From: Gaertneriomyces semiglobifer
Lineage: Eukaryota; Chytridiomycota; Chytridiomycetes; Spizellomycetales; Spizellomycetaceae
Length of the DNA: 64,000 nt
Direction: 5' to 3'
Assembly (NCBI GenBank): GCA_025558075.1
Contig: JAHLKF010000001.1
Span: forward strand, 558,001 to 622,000
In this document: piece after piece, positions 40,581-52,522 of the stretch
Layout of the letters: each line of letters opens with the position of its first letter
How positions within the stretch are numbered: the stretch's first letter is position 1
Position numbers and translations under genes: made by a program
Notes under the pieces: generated by a model
The model's database searches: none
Told to the model about the DNA's origin: nothing
The model's input: only the letters and a program-made list of their open reading frames with translations

Positions 40581-43500
40581 ATGGAAGCCGACAGCTCGCG
40601 GATGGACAATCTCAGGATCACCAAAGTACGCACTTCCAGCTGCCCCTTCCGCGTCTTTGATCGTTGGAAAGCTGACCTATCACTCTTTCTCCTCTGTTTC
40701 GTGAAATGAAAGGTCCAGGGTGTGAGACTTGATATCCGTCGACGTCGGTACGCAGGAACGCTCCACCTCTTGGCACATCACCTCTTGTTTTGTGCAAACG
40801 ATACCGAGAATGAAGTTTGGGTAGGTAGAGGTTTACAGTTCTGCTTCTTTTTCCATCTTTTTGCGATTGCCTGTAGTTTTCGCGTATTTGCAGGCGGGGG
40901 CAGCCACTCCTTTATGCCCAGATTTATGTACCTGAACGATCGGATATCGCTCATTTCATCATTCCTGTGTATGCTCACTCTGCTTTCTCCATTGTGGCAG
41001 ATTCCGTATTCAACTATATCCCGGCTCGACTTGTACCCTCCCAACCCGATGACAAAAGATGTGATACGCAGTGCGATACATATCACGTGTCGTCACTTTA
41101 TGTTCGTGCGGGTCCACATACCCACGACACATTGCGGGGACGTATGGACTTCGCTAAAAGGCATGCTGAATGTTTACGGAGTGGAGGGATTGGAGGCTTT
41201 TAGTTATCAACCTGTTTGGAAGAACGGCTCTGAGGACGCACGACGGAGGAGTGTGGCGCGTACTGCGACTGGCGTGAAAGGGAAAGGATGGTTGTTGTAT
41301 GATGCTGAACGGGAGTTTGCGCGTATGGGTGTGGATGGTGAAATATGGAGGTTGAGTGGGTGTAATCATGAGTACGAGGTAAACCATCTCCTGAAACAGA
41401 AGTACCATTGCCGAACGGGGAATCAACATCGTCTCGGGCTAAACCATGTTTTTCGTTATTTGTTTAAAACAGGTATGCCCCACCTACCCACGCCACCTCG
41501 TCATCCCCTCCAAAATCAGCGACAACGTGCTTCGCTACACGTCCCGATTCCGATCCAAAGGCCGTATCCCCGTGCTTTCCTACCTCCACAAAAACGGCAT
41601 ATCCATCACCCGCTCCTCACAACCACTCGTGGGACTGACACTCAACCGGTCCATTCAGGACGAAAAACTCGTTGAAGCCATTTTCACCTCGACAGGAACT
41701 TATCCCGTTGAACCCTGTTTGATCATTGACGCCCGACCCACGGCGAATGCGATGGCGCAGACGGCCATGGGTGCAGGAACTGAGAGTATGGAGCATTACC
41801 GAAGTGCGAAATTGGAGTACCTCGGAATTGATAATATCCATGTTGTGCGAGAGAGTTGGGGACGATTGATGGAAGGTAATGAGAAAACCTTTTTTTTTGC
41901 ATAGTTATTGTGGGATGGAACTTTGTGTTCCGCCTCCTGCCTGATTAGAAAAAAAAACGCTGACTGTTGGTCTTTTTTTCCTTTGACAGCTTATAATGGT
42001 GGAGAAGGAGGTCCCATTCCTCGTGCCGCGCTGGAAAAGTCGCGTTGGTTACGCCATATCAAACATATCCTCGACGGCACCCTCCTCATCGTCAACCACG
42101 TGCATATTAAAAAGTCCCATGTTCTGGTGCATTGCAGGTACAATTTCTGCAAGCTTCTCTGCATTGTGGACAAGTTTCTTCAATATTAAAACCATTTTTT
42201 CGGGGTTTCTTTCTTTTGCAGTGATGGTTGGGACCGCACAACCCAACTCTGTTCCCTCTCCGCCCTCTGTCTGGACCCCTACTACCGCACCCTCGCCGGT
42301 TTCTGCACACTCATCAGCAAAGACTGGCTGTCCTTTGGCCACAAGTTCAGTGACCGCTGCGGCCACGTGTCGCGACCAGAAGATACGGAACGGAGCTACG
42401 CGAGTCAATGGCGAGATGTCCGCAAGAGTCTCGTGGGTGGTGTGAAAGGGTTCATCAAGAGCGTTCGGGACGGTGGTGCGGAGGGTATGTTTGGTATTGA
42501 TAGTGGGATGACGAGTGAACCTGCCTTCCCACCTGTTTCGTCTGCGAGTGGGAATCCATCGATACCCCCACGGGCAGGTGGTGGTAGTAACAATGGTAGC
42601 AGTGGTGGAGGAGGAGGAGAGGTGCTTGAAAGTGTGACGCCGAGTTACAAATCCCCACGCGAACTTTCTCCGGTGTTCTCACAGTTTCTGGACTGCGTAT
42701 ACCAGTTATGGGTGCAGTACCCGACGCGGTTCGCGTTCAGTGTGGAACTGTTAGCGTTTTTGAATCAGAGCGTGTATGAGTGTCGGTATGGCGATTTCTT
42801 ATTCAACTGTGAGAGAGAACGGGAAGCGGCGGATGTGACGCGTCGGTGCTGGTCAGTGTGGGATGCGGTCTTGGGAGACGACGAGGCAGCAGAGGGTGGT
42901 AATAGCAGTCAGAAGAAGTTTGTCAACCCGAATCACGTCAACGATGATGAGGAGGTGCTTTTTCCTAGTACCAAAGATCTTAGGTACTGGATTGCGATCT
43001 GTATGCAAGAGGATGCGGCATCCTCCTCTGGCTCCGTGTCGTGCAGCAGTGCGGATTCAGAAGAAGACGGCAGTGGGGTGGCGGCACCCATCCATTTAAC
43101 TCACGACGAAGACGACACAGACGACAAAGCAGTGTTTCTTGACGATGATGGGATTTCTGACGATGATGATGAAAAACCGGTGGTGATTGGTAGCCCGAAC
43201 ACTGCCCACGCAGTGATGTACCCTCCTCCTCCCACGTTTTCCAACGCAGCGAGGCCAGTGTCACCGCTCGATCGTCCGAGTCGCGCAGGAGGCATACATA
43301 CGAACCACACGAGCAGAAGCAGGAGTGCGAGTAAGGACCGATCACCCGGAATACCCATCCCTTCTCCACCCACGCCTACCAAACACAAGCACTTGCAGCC
43401 ATTCAGACACCAACAAGATCACACCTTGAAACCGAACGTCCAACCGACCCTGACCGCCCAACATGACACAACAGCATCCACTGTTCAAGATTCGGACCGT

Positions 43501-43692
43501 GCGTTTGAAAGATTCACCATTGGCGACGACGACGATGATGACAATAATGACAAGACAACGATGAAACCGCTCTCACACAACACCAACGGCTCTGCCGCGA
43601 CGACGAATGGTGGGAACGGGACGACTCCCGCTGGTGCCAGTGAGGCGGTGGTCGTCAAATGTGATTGGGAGGGTGGACATCCATTGTCGTGA
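40581..43692 (+). CDS. Myotubularin-family phosphoinositide 3-phosphatase
   Basis: Six exons: 40581-40625, 40713-40820, 41001-41378, 41473-41875, 41990-42137 and 42222-43692 (850 aa). Residues ~8-110 form a PH-GRAM domain ([44 protein letters not shown]). The phosphatase domain begins [17 protein letters not shown] and has [17 protein letters not shown] and [13 protein letters not shown]. The active site is [15 protein letters not shown] (C-x5-R with Asp in the loop), split by an intron between HC and S. All catalytic residues are present, so an active PI3P/PI(3,5)P2 3-phosphatase acting at endosomal membranes is expected. The last ~200 residues are low-complexity and acidic, with Asp runs ([17 protein letters not shown]). 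No C-terminal FYVE or PH domain is visible. Confidence 0.92.
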
Positions 43693-44135
43693 TACCTGTG
43701 CATATACGGAAGGGAACGAAATGCGGCGGGTAGATCTATTAGGGGTTAGATCTATTGGGGACTTGCGAAAACGTGAGAGAGTGCGTGGTAGTGTACTTTT
43801 GTGTCTTTAATCTTTTGGCAACACCCGGACGCGGGATTTGACGGGCAACATGTCGTGAGAATGCAATTGCATGTTATTCCACAGGCTTTCCCACAGAATC
43901 TCTTACAAGGTTCTTTGCATACCACGGATGTTGGCTAACCACATACATGTTCCTCGGCTAAGAGAGCCATTTGCAAAAGGGATTCTACAGCAAATACACT
44001 GCGAGATGATTCAATGGCAGGCCAGTCGACAGTTATGTTGGGCAGGTAAATGCAAACAGTACCGGTGCTCCACAGGAATATGTATTCACATACAAAATAC
44101 GATACACATGAATCTCCCGATTTTCACAAAGCGCT
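43693..44135. other. Short gene-free stretch between convergent genes
   Basis: 3' regions of the myotubularin and polyubiquitin genes; nothing else seen. Confidence 0.6.
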
Positions 44136-45290
<1,155 letters not shown>

Positions 45291-45373
45291 TTAAAAGAAT
45301 ACGGTGTACTGTCTGTGCAGATGTGTGTGAGAGAGAGCGATACTGAGTGGTTGAACGTTGAAGCAGGAGGAGC

Positions 45374-45385
45374 GGGGGGGGGGGG
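45374..45385. repeat. G(12) run in the polyubiquitin 5' region
   Basis: Twelve G within a purine-rich tract just downstream of the TATA-like box and upstream of the ATG (C-rich on the transcribed sense strand). Confidence 0.8.
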
Positions 45386-45411
45386 AGGAGGGTGGGAGAG
45401 GGGTGTGTCCT

Positions 45412-45419
45412 TTTTATAT
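45412..45419 (-). promoter_or_regulatory. TATA-like box of the polyubiquitin gene
   Basis: Minus-strand GATATAAAAAGG about 130 bp upstream of the ATG. Confidence 0.55.
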
Positions 45420-45968
45420 CCGTGCGCCCGCGAGTGTCTGTGTCTGTGTGTCTGTGGATAAGCCATTCATAATTGCCCATTTGCCCATTCGCCAAGACTG
45501 ACGCGTTCGGGTCGCCCCCCTTTTTGCCACATTACTAATTGTTGTAGCGTGTCTTGCATACGCTGGCTGGATACGCTGGGGGCAACTCTGGTGGGAATCC
45601 ATCTCATCTTGCCTACTCATACTGGTTGGTACTGGTCTGATATGATCATAATGCATAGCAAAGGGAGACGAACCAAGGCCAAACAAACCCAAACCGAACA
45701 CGCGTGCACCGAATTATGCAACGGATGTCAGCTTTAGCATGACTGTGCCATGGCATCCAGAGGGTCATGACACACGTAATTGTAATAAACACAAGCAACC
45801 CACGCGACAGACACATTCCATAACACCGGGTTGGGATGCCTTGCCATTTTGGGTAAATGAAAGTGTGCAAGTCACGTGAGGTGCATGTGACCTGACGCCG
45901 GTGACTCAGTGAGAAAGTTAAACAGTCTTGGTATGATATTGATTTTTATGATAATGATGAAGAAAAAG
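45420..45968. other. Intergenic stretch between polyubiquitin and kinesin-8 genes
   Basis: No gene seen; it holds the upstream promoter region of polyubiquitin and the 3' flank of the kinesin gene. Confidence 0.55.
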
Positions 45969-48827
45969 CTATTTCCATTTGGGTTTCCCTCCCATTCGTC
46001 TCGCAGCACTTCTTGTGAGAACGCCACCACCACTACTTGGACTCGTGCTACTCGGACTCATGCTACCACCGCTGCTCCCACTGTGGGTCCTCTCCATCTT
46101 CACACTCTTTAACCTCGCAGCAGGGCTCGCATTCTCCTTATCACTCGTCATATCCTTTGCCTTTTCACCTCCACGTCGTCTCACTCTCCTAGCTACAGGC
46201 GACGGCACTCTGCCGTCGTGTGCATTGTCCAACTCCCGAACTCGCATCATCGGCGCGACTGACCCCGGCAACGGGAGTGGTTTCGGAATCGGTAACATAC
46301 TCTCTCTTCTCTCCTTTCTCATCACGGGAATCAACGATTGACGCGGTTTACGTCGTTTACGCGGCGTCGCCGCTGGAGCAGGTGTCGCTGCTTTCTTCAC
46401 ACTGTGAATCTCATCCGCATCCGGACTCGTATTTCCCACATTCATAAGGTCGAACACCGGCGGTGGGCCTAGCATGGCTAACAAGCTTGAGTGATTAGAG
46501 TTATCCCGACGGGATCGGTGGCTTCGTGGGACAGGCGTCGGTTGATCATCCACGGCATCCTCTTCATCCTGGACAGTAGAACCTCGGCGCAGGGTACGCC
46601 TGCACGTTCTCACACTGCGGCTCCCATCCGGACCCCCGCGGAACCCATTCTTGACTTTCTTCACAGTGGACACCGTAATAGGTGAGGCTTCAGCAGAGCG
46701 CTTGCTCTTACTCGGTGGTGTGCTTGGAGGAAGAGGGGCAGTGAACCTCGGGAGGCGTAGTTCTTCCAATTCATCTACTTCCTCTTCATCGCGGTTGGGT
46801 TGCGTCTCGGTTTCAGATTCACTCTCACTCTCTACCTCTGGTTCACTCTCGCTTGCCTCCGTACTGGTATCCCACTGCACGTCCACCTCTTCGCTTGCTT
46901 CCTGCTTCTTCCCCATCCTTTTCACTATGACGCTCACCAGCTTCTCCAGGCCACCCTCTCCACTCATCCCACAGATTCCGCGCACGCACTCTCCCAGGAC
47001 TTCCTCCATACATCCCATCTGTTCTTTCACTGCCCCGTCTAACCTTTCGCATCGCACCCTTAACGCCAGTTCACGCATCTCCACTTTACGCATCTGTACC
47101 TCCATCTGCAACCGCTCAATCTGGTACGGAGACAGCGGTCGTCGCATGATCGTGCGTGTGCGCGCGAGTTTATCCAGTTCAAGCGTATAGCGATGCAGCG
47201 ACACACTCATCTGGTCGGCATTATGCCGCAGTGTCGTCGTCATATCATGCAAGGACTCTATCGTTTGATGCAATTGACCTAGTACGGTGTTAATGTGCCC
47301 GGTAATGTTGCTCATTGCATTTGTTGCGGTTGGCCCGCCATCGCCAGTCTCGTCCGCATTCCCATCCGCCAGTCCACTCAGCACTCTCATCACTCGTTTC
47401 ATGCACTCCACTCTTCGTTCACATCCTTCCACCTCCTCCGTAAAATGGATCCGTTCCTGCTCCTTTCCCACCATTTTCTCATAGACCTTTCCCACTCGGC
47501 GGATGAGGACTCCAAAAACATCATCTGCAACTCCTTGTGAGGCTTCATTTACTGTGGTCGTCGTCGTCGCTTCTTTCAACTGTTCCCTCAATACCTCCAG
47601 CTCTTTTCTCAGCTCTTCCATTCCATCCTTCTCAACATTCTGTACTACCGTCGTTCGAATATTCTTGGCCCGATTGGCATACTTGAGCGTATTGTGCGTT
47701 TCTTCGTAGTACACACTGCTCGCGCTCACGTTCGTAATCATCACCACACGGCAATTCCCACTCAGCGAGTACTTGAGTAACCTCGTCAGTTTAGAGTCGC
47801 GATACGGCACATGTACATTTGTCTGCTGCTGTTGGTTGGATGCGAGTTGTCCTCCTCCTCCAGACTTGCTAGCCCCTTCGCAAAGTGCATTAATACAATT
47901 CCCCAGCGCCAACAACGAGCGATTGATATTCGCGCCCTCCAATAACCGCTCTCCTTTATTCTTGGTCACCGACGCCCGCTCACTCCCCGCCAAATCAATG
48001 ACACTCAAAACAGCACTCTTCCGTGCCTCCCCCGTTGTCTGACGCATAAACACCTGCAACACCGCATGTGACCGCGACGACACCGCATTCGCCTCTGTCG
48101 GCGCCCTCGTCCGGTTCTCATTCCCGCGTATCAACATCTGCATCACATCCTCCACCGTCCGAGGCGCGTGCTCGCTCAATCCACTCACAACCACACGTTG
48201 GTGCGCATCATCTTCACGTAACTCCAGTCCCGCACTCTTCCCCATCATCATCATCGACCCATTCGTTGTCAGCAAATCACGTATCGTCTCATTATACACT
48301 TCGAAATAGGAACACCGAACTTCCCACCCGCGATGTCGTTCTTCCGCGCTTCGTACCCGCTCAAACAGCTCTTGCATCGTCAGAAAGATCACACCCGGAT
48401 CATCAGGTGTGCCTGTGATCGTGTAGGTTTTCCCGCACCCCGTGGCGCCATATGCAAACACCGTGGCGTTGAAGCCGTCTAGGACGCCAGAGAGGAGGGG
48501 TTGTACCGTGTTTTCGTAGACGGTGGTTTGGGTGCTGTGTTCCGGAAAGATGCGATCAAATGTGTACGTGATGGGTTTCCGGCGCGACAGGGTGTGGTAA
48601 GATCGTGAGGGTGGAGGGTGGAAGAGAAGCGTTGTGGGTGAGACTGCGGTGAGGATGCGGAGAGGACCTGATGAGGAAGATGCAGAGGATGCGAGTGTCG
48701 ATGAGGAGGAGGGATCGGTAAATGGTCGGATGCGGACTGTGACGGTGATGGACGATCCGGGCTGCTGTTGCTGATGTTGTGGAGAGTGCTGGGCACCTGG
48801 GTCCTGGCGTGTTGTTGGGGAGCCCAT
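45969..48827 (-). CDS. KIP3: Kinesin-8 family motor protein
   Basis: Single-exon gene, 952 aa. An N-terminal motor domain covers residues ~26-400: SITVTVRIRPF, P-loop AYGATGCGKTYTITG, switch I NAVSSRSHAV, switch II DLAGSERA and the microtubule-binding VPYRDSKLTRLLKYSLSGN. The segment GVIFLTMQELFERV after the P-loop and the long insert before it are typical of kinesin-8 (Kip3/Klp5/6/KIF18). A neck and coiled coil follow (ELRKELEVLREQLKEA). A disordered basic and acidic tail has SKSKRSAE and RRVRRRGGEKAKD, likely for nuclear entry and microtubule tail binding. Kinesin-8 motors walk to plus ends and limit microtubule length during mitosis and nuclear positioning. Confidence 0.92.
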   Translation of the reverse strand: MGSPTTRQDPGAQHSPQHQQQQPGSSITVTVRIRPFTDPSSSSTLASSASSSSGPLRILTAVSPTTLLFHPPPSRSYHTLSRRKPITYTFDRIFPEHSTQTTVYENTVQPLLSGVLDGFNATVFAYGATGCGKTYTITGTPDDPGVIFLTMQELFERVRSAEERHRGWEVRCSYFEVYNETIRDLLTTNGSMMMMGKSAGLELREDDAHQRVVVSGLSEHAPRTVEDVMQMLIRGNENRTRAPTEANAVSSRSHAVLQVFMRQTTGEARKSAVLSVIDLAGSERASVTKNKGERLLEGANINRSLLALGNCINALCEGASKSGGGGQLASNQQQQTNVHVPYRDSKLTRLLKYSLSGNCRVVMITNVSASSVYYEETHNTLKYANRAKNIRTTVVQNVEKDGMEELRKELEVLREQLKEATTTTTVNEASQGVADDVFGVLIRRVGKVYEKMVGKEQERIHFTEEVEGCERRVECMKRVMRVLSGLADGNADETGDGGPTATNAMSNITGHINTVLGQLHQTIESLHDMTTTLRHNADQMSVSLHRYTLELDKLARTRTIMRRPLSPYQIERLQMEVQMRKVEMRELALRVRCERLDGAVKEQMGCMEEVLGECVRGICGMSGEGGLEKLVSVIVKRMGKKQEASEEVDVQWDTSTEASESEPEVESESESETETQPNRDEEEVDELEELRLPRFTAPLPPSTPPSKSKRSAEASPITVSTVKKVKNGFRGGPDGSRSVRTCRRTLRRGSTVQDEEDAVDDQPTPVPRSHRSRRDNSNHSSLLAMLGPPPVFDLMNVGNTSPDADEIHSVKKAATPAPAATPRKRRKPRQSLIPVMRKERRESMLPIPKPLPLPGSVAPMMRVRELDNAHDGRVPSPVARRVRRRGGEKAKDMTSDKENASPAARLKSVKMERTHSGSSGGSMSPSSTSPSSGGGVLTRSAARRMGGKPKWK

Positions 48828-49283
48828 GGCGAAGGGGGATTATACAAATGATGGGTGGATATTTCTATATCTCCCCCAGTTTATTATGCTGTAAACAAGA
48901 CGGTTAGTTTGCACAATGTTCAACTGTTCATTTTCCGCGATCGTTCGGACTCTTTTTGACACGGTTCGCGTTTTTTGTCCCGTTTTACTCGCACACGGCT
49001 CATAGGAGTTTGAGGAATGGGACTATGCTTGCACAGTAGTGCTAGTAACACTGGTACGAACTGAACGCACTGATAGCAAAGGTGCCGGTGCTGTGGCTTT
49101 CTTCCAAAATGTTAACAACTCTATACGTTTGGGTGTGCTCCAACGGTTTTATGTACACAAAGGTTTTACATGGCTTGGCGACCATCAAAATAGGCCTTCA
49201 CCGCTCATCATCACATTCCGCTGTCTGAAGCATCATAATCACGGTCGGTGGGTGGGCGGCTCAATTGGTTACTTAAATAATTT
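48828..49283. other. Short intergenic stretch
   Basis: 5' region of the kinesin-8 gene and 3' flank of the next minus-strand gene. No gene seen. Confidence 0.55.
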
Positions 49284-50597
49284 TCACTCGCTTCCATCCG
49301 CGGATGCACACCCATTGACAACCTTCAATCCCATTCTTCCACCCTCGGGACCCTTTTCTTTCAGATCTTTCACATCACCCACAACCCGCCCCGACACATC
49401 CCAGCTCAGTACTCCTATCCCTACCACTCCCACCACGAAACACACCGCACAGAGCCATACCAACCCCACCCACACCAGCATCCCACCTATCGGCACCGTC
49501 GTCAGCAACCTTAAGTACCCACATATGATCTTCACCATTCCAAACACGAGGTACGGCGAGAACAGGACGACGATCACGGGAGATTTCAACGGCGTGTACC
49601 AGTCTGCTCGGAACTTCTCGAGGAGGAGTATGAACAGCGTGGACGTTAGAAACGTGACGATATGTGTGGGTGCACGTCCAATGAGCGCGTTGAGATGGGA
49701 TGGCCATGACCGGAGGAGCGGAAGCGTGTGGAGGAACGTATACGCCACGAGAATCGGGGGAAGCAGCGAAAGAGGGGTTTTGGTGGTAGATGTTTGCGGT
49801 CGTGGCGATCGTTGTGATGATGACCGCCCTGAAAGATGTTGTTCGTACATGGACGTATTGGGTGGTCTCATTCTGTATGCTCCCGGCGGTCTCGGTGATG
49901 TGATGGGTCCTTCCTCTTGTGCCGCGCGTCCATATCCACGTCGCGATCCCCCCGCTTTCTTTTCTGTAGAGAAATCTCTATGTCGATTCCATCGCGTAGG
50001 TGTCATCATCACGTCGCTCTCCATCTCCTCCGTTCTGCGTTTGTTCAACTTGTCTTTTCCTCGCTGCACGTTTCCATACTCCCACACGACGCTGGGAACC
50101 ATCTGCGGGCCCGGATCAGGACCTCGTTCGTCCTCGTATAACGTTGCAGAGGAATCTCCCAGCACAAACGAATCTCCATACCCATGTTGCACAACGCCTG
50201 CACGTTTCTCAAACTCGAGCGGGTCAGTGTCTTGTGGCTGCTGTCCACCATAGTGCGGCTGCTCGGTATCATATAGAGACATATCCACCGACCTGCTTCC
50301 TCGCGATCCCCATCCTCGCTGCCGTATGTCCTCCTCGCTATTGTATCGGCCGCTCAACCCTCCGAACTCCCCCATCCTTCCAGTTGATAACTCCACAGGA
50401 CACGATATGCTTCGCCCTTGATCATAGACCCTCAACCGGTCCTCTTCCACTGAATAGCTCTCACACCGCTGCGAATGTGTTGATGTACTTGAATATGACC
50501 GCACCGGTGTCGCTCTTTCGCTTAATACATGGTGTTGCGAGATCGTTACCGAGGGCGGGGATAATGGCGTGTAGGTGTACCTCTCAAACGTCGACAT
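49284..50597 (-). CDS. Four-TM membrane protein with long disordered N-terminus
   Basis: Single-exon, 437 aa. The first ~275 residues are polar and low in complexity (Ser/Arg/Glu/Tyr-rich, with repeated RSYSS and QRSPRPQT stretches). The C-terminal part has four hydrophobic helices: LPPILVAYTFLHTLPLL, HIVTFLTSTLFILLLE, VIVVLFSPYLVFGMVKIICG and MLVWVGLVWLCAVCFVVGVV. A short helical tail follows (VVGDVKDLKEKGPEGG). No family recognised. The layout suggests a cytosolic regulatory tail attached to a small membrane bundle. A long ORF on the opposite strand (49039-50253) is a shadow without domain content. Confidence 0.65.
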   Translation of the reverse strand: MSTFERYTYTPLSPPSVTISQHHVLSERATPVRSYSSTSTHSQRCESYSVEEDRLRVYDQGRSISCPVELSTGRMGEFGGLSGRYNSEEDIRQRGWGSRGSRSVDMSLYDTEQPHYGGQQPQDTDPLEFEKRAGVVQHGYGDSFVLGDSSATLYEDERGPDPGPQMVPSVVWEYGNVQRGKDKLNKRRTEEMESDVMMTPTRWNRHRDFSTEKKAGGSRRGYGRAAQEEGPITSPRPPGAYRMRPPNTSMYEQHLSGRSSSQRSPRPQTSTTKTPLSLLPPILVAYTFLHTLPLLRSWPSHLNALIGRAPTHIVTFLTSTLFILLLEKFRADWYTPLKSPVIVVLFSPYLVFGMVKIICGYLRLLTTVPIGGMLVWVGLVWLCAVCFVVGVVGIGVLSWDVSGRVVGDVKDLKEKGPEGGRMGLKVVNGCASADGSE

Positions 50598-51344
50598 CCT
50601 GTTCCTACTGCTGTTACGCTATATCTTCTTCGTCTTGTTGTTGTTCTTCTTGTGTAGCTCACTCTTTTCACATTCTTCTTTCCGAGTGCCCCCCTCTTTT
50701 TCAACTTGGAAATGCCCCCAGGGTCTAAACCAAAATGCCTGAACCCAATTAAATAAATCACACTTCGCCTCGGACAACTTCGCGCACGCACGCGTTGAAT
50801 GACATCCCTCGTTACATTTTGTAATCGATTACTGTATTTAATTGTTTTGGTTGGCAGCGACTAAGAATTCAACAGCTGCAAGCTGGATCGATTTGGATAT
50901 GGATTTGGATTTAGATCTGCACAGCGTCTGCATTTCAGTCCCAATGCATGGCCGTTCAACTGCCAATACATTGTATTCTCAGGATTCGTATCGCAGGCAA
51001 ACGATAAGGGCACAAACAGAAGCACCGAGGCGTCTACCTCTGAGTTCGTGCCAGGGGGTAATATAATTCCTAGACGCTCGTCCCCTCCTCTCCTCTTCTC
51101 TCATCTTCTTTCCTATCCAAAGCTACTCCCCTCAATATAATACCCTCCTCACATACACAACTTCACCAATGTTTTCATGATTAACTGTTCTGCGAAAAGC
51201 GCGTCGAGTCTCAACCCCAAACCCTAACCCCACCCGTCGGCGTCAAACCTCCAAATCGCAGCTCAACAAAAGGTTCAAGATCATCCCCGCACCCAACAAA
51301 CCAACAACACACTCCTTTCGCCATCCCAGAAACACTAGAAGAAA
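50598..51344. other. Intergenic stretch, divergent promoters
   Basis: Between the 4-TM gene (-) and the acyl-carrier-like gene (+). Contains alternating pyrimidine tracts (51081-51115) and no ORF of note. Confidence 0.55.
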
Positions 51345-52011
51345 ATGGGTATTCTGATGATCCCCCTTCGCGCGTCATCCGCCTCCATCTGCCGGGCGGC
51401 TGCCCGTCCCGCGATGATGCCCATGTCCCGTGTCCTTCCTGCCATCGCAACCACAACTGTCCCGTCCCGATCCTTGTACAAAAAGGCACAACCACCAAGA
51501 CTCAACTACACGCGGAAGGAAGTTGATGAAAAAGTACTGGATATGTTGTACGACTATGCCAAGATCAACAGCGAAAAGGTAACCAACCGTTGGACTTTTT
51601 TATGCTACAATAAACAACGGTGGTGTCGCTCGATTTTGGGTTATGGTTTTGTGATATGGAGGTTATGAGAAAAGTGAAGGATATCTGACTTTGGCTCTCT
51701 TCTTTTTGTCTTTTTGTGGGAATTTGGACTTATTTAGGTCACCCTCGAATCCAACCTCATCAAAGATTTGAAGCTCGACCGTCTAGCACGATTCGGCCTT
51801 TCCTGGGACCTGATAACAGTATTCGATTTCCCACACGTCCCACCCAAGTAAAGTGTAGTTGTTTTGCAAGTGGAGAAAATGTTTCATCCACTCATCCCGT
51901 TTCTGTTCTTCCTATCATTTTAGGAACGACTCTAAGAATTTCCAATCGGGACGGGAAGCTGCAGACTATGTTGCTAGTGTACTTGAGGAATCAAAGCGTT
52001 TGGTGTTTTAG
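51345..52011 (+). CDS. Acyl-carrier-protein-like mitochondrial protein lacking the phosphopantetheine Ser
   Basis: Exons 51345-51578, 51738-51847 and 51924-52011 (143 aa). The N-terminal ~45 residues are Arg/Ala/Ser-rich and free of acidic residues (RASSASICRAAARPAM), as in a mitochondrial presequence. The rest follows the ACP fold: helix I EVDEKVLDMLYDYAKI, loop VTLESNLIKDLKLDRLARFG, helix II-III LSWDLITVFDF, and helix IV GREAADYVASVLEES. At the site where ACPs have D-S-L with the pantetheinylated Ser, this protein has D-R-L. It is therefore a divergent ACP-like protein that cannot carry an acyl chain, perhaps a structural partner of LYR proteins. A true ACP would have to be encoded elsewhere. 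Fold assignment is moderate, made by eye. Confidence 0.65.
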
Positions 52012-52522
52012 ATCTATATATCGCTTTACCAAAGCCACCAAACCGACATAACTACACGCAGACAAACATAACTCAATGAATACCATTATGCTCTCTTTTT
52101 CCGGGAGGGGATACCGGATTACAGACAACTCTCTCAGGGTGATTGCGCAGTTCGATGTGTTGGAATGTGTGTAGATTCTTCGACGGACAAACTATTCGTT
52201 TTGCGTCTTGGTTCTGCACACTTCAAACAGTGCATTACTTCCATCTTTTGGTCCTGCCACACACACACACACACACACACCCAAAACATTAAGAGCCAAA
52301 CAAAACGCAAGCCCTCTTTTAACGATTTCTTTATCATAGAAGGTTTCTCTCCATCCGGCGATACAGTGTCTATTAAAAAACATGGAGCGAGGAAAAGAGT
52401 GTGGAGTCGTGAAAAAGGGGAGGGAGAGCGCGGTGGGGGTATAGTCAATGATGAAGTCCAATTGCAGTAAGGTGGGGTGGGAAGGAGAATAAGGAGAGAA
52501 CCCCCTCCCTTCCTCGTTTTTT
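52012..52522. other. Short gene-free stretch
   Basis: 3' flanks of two convergent genes; an (AC)11 microsatellite lies at 52259-52280. Confidence 0.6.

Noticed and set aside
49039..50253. 404-codon + strand ORF opposite the 4-TM gene
   Set aside because: No ordered domain, its text is a mirror of the low-complexity minus gene, and the minus frame has coherent TM helices.
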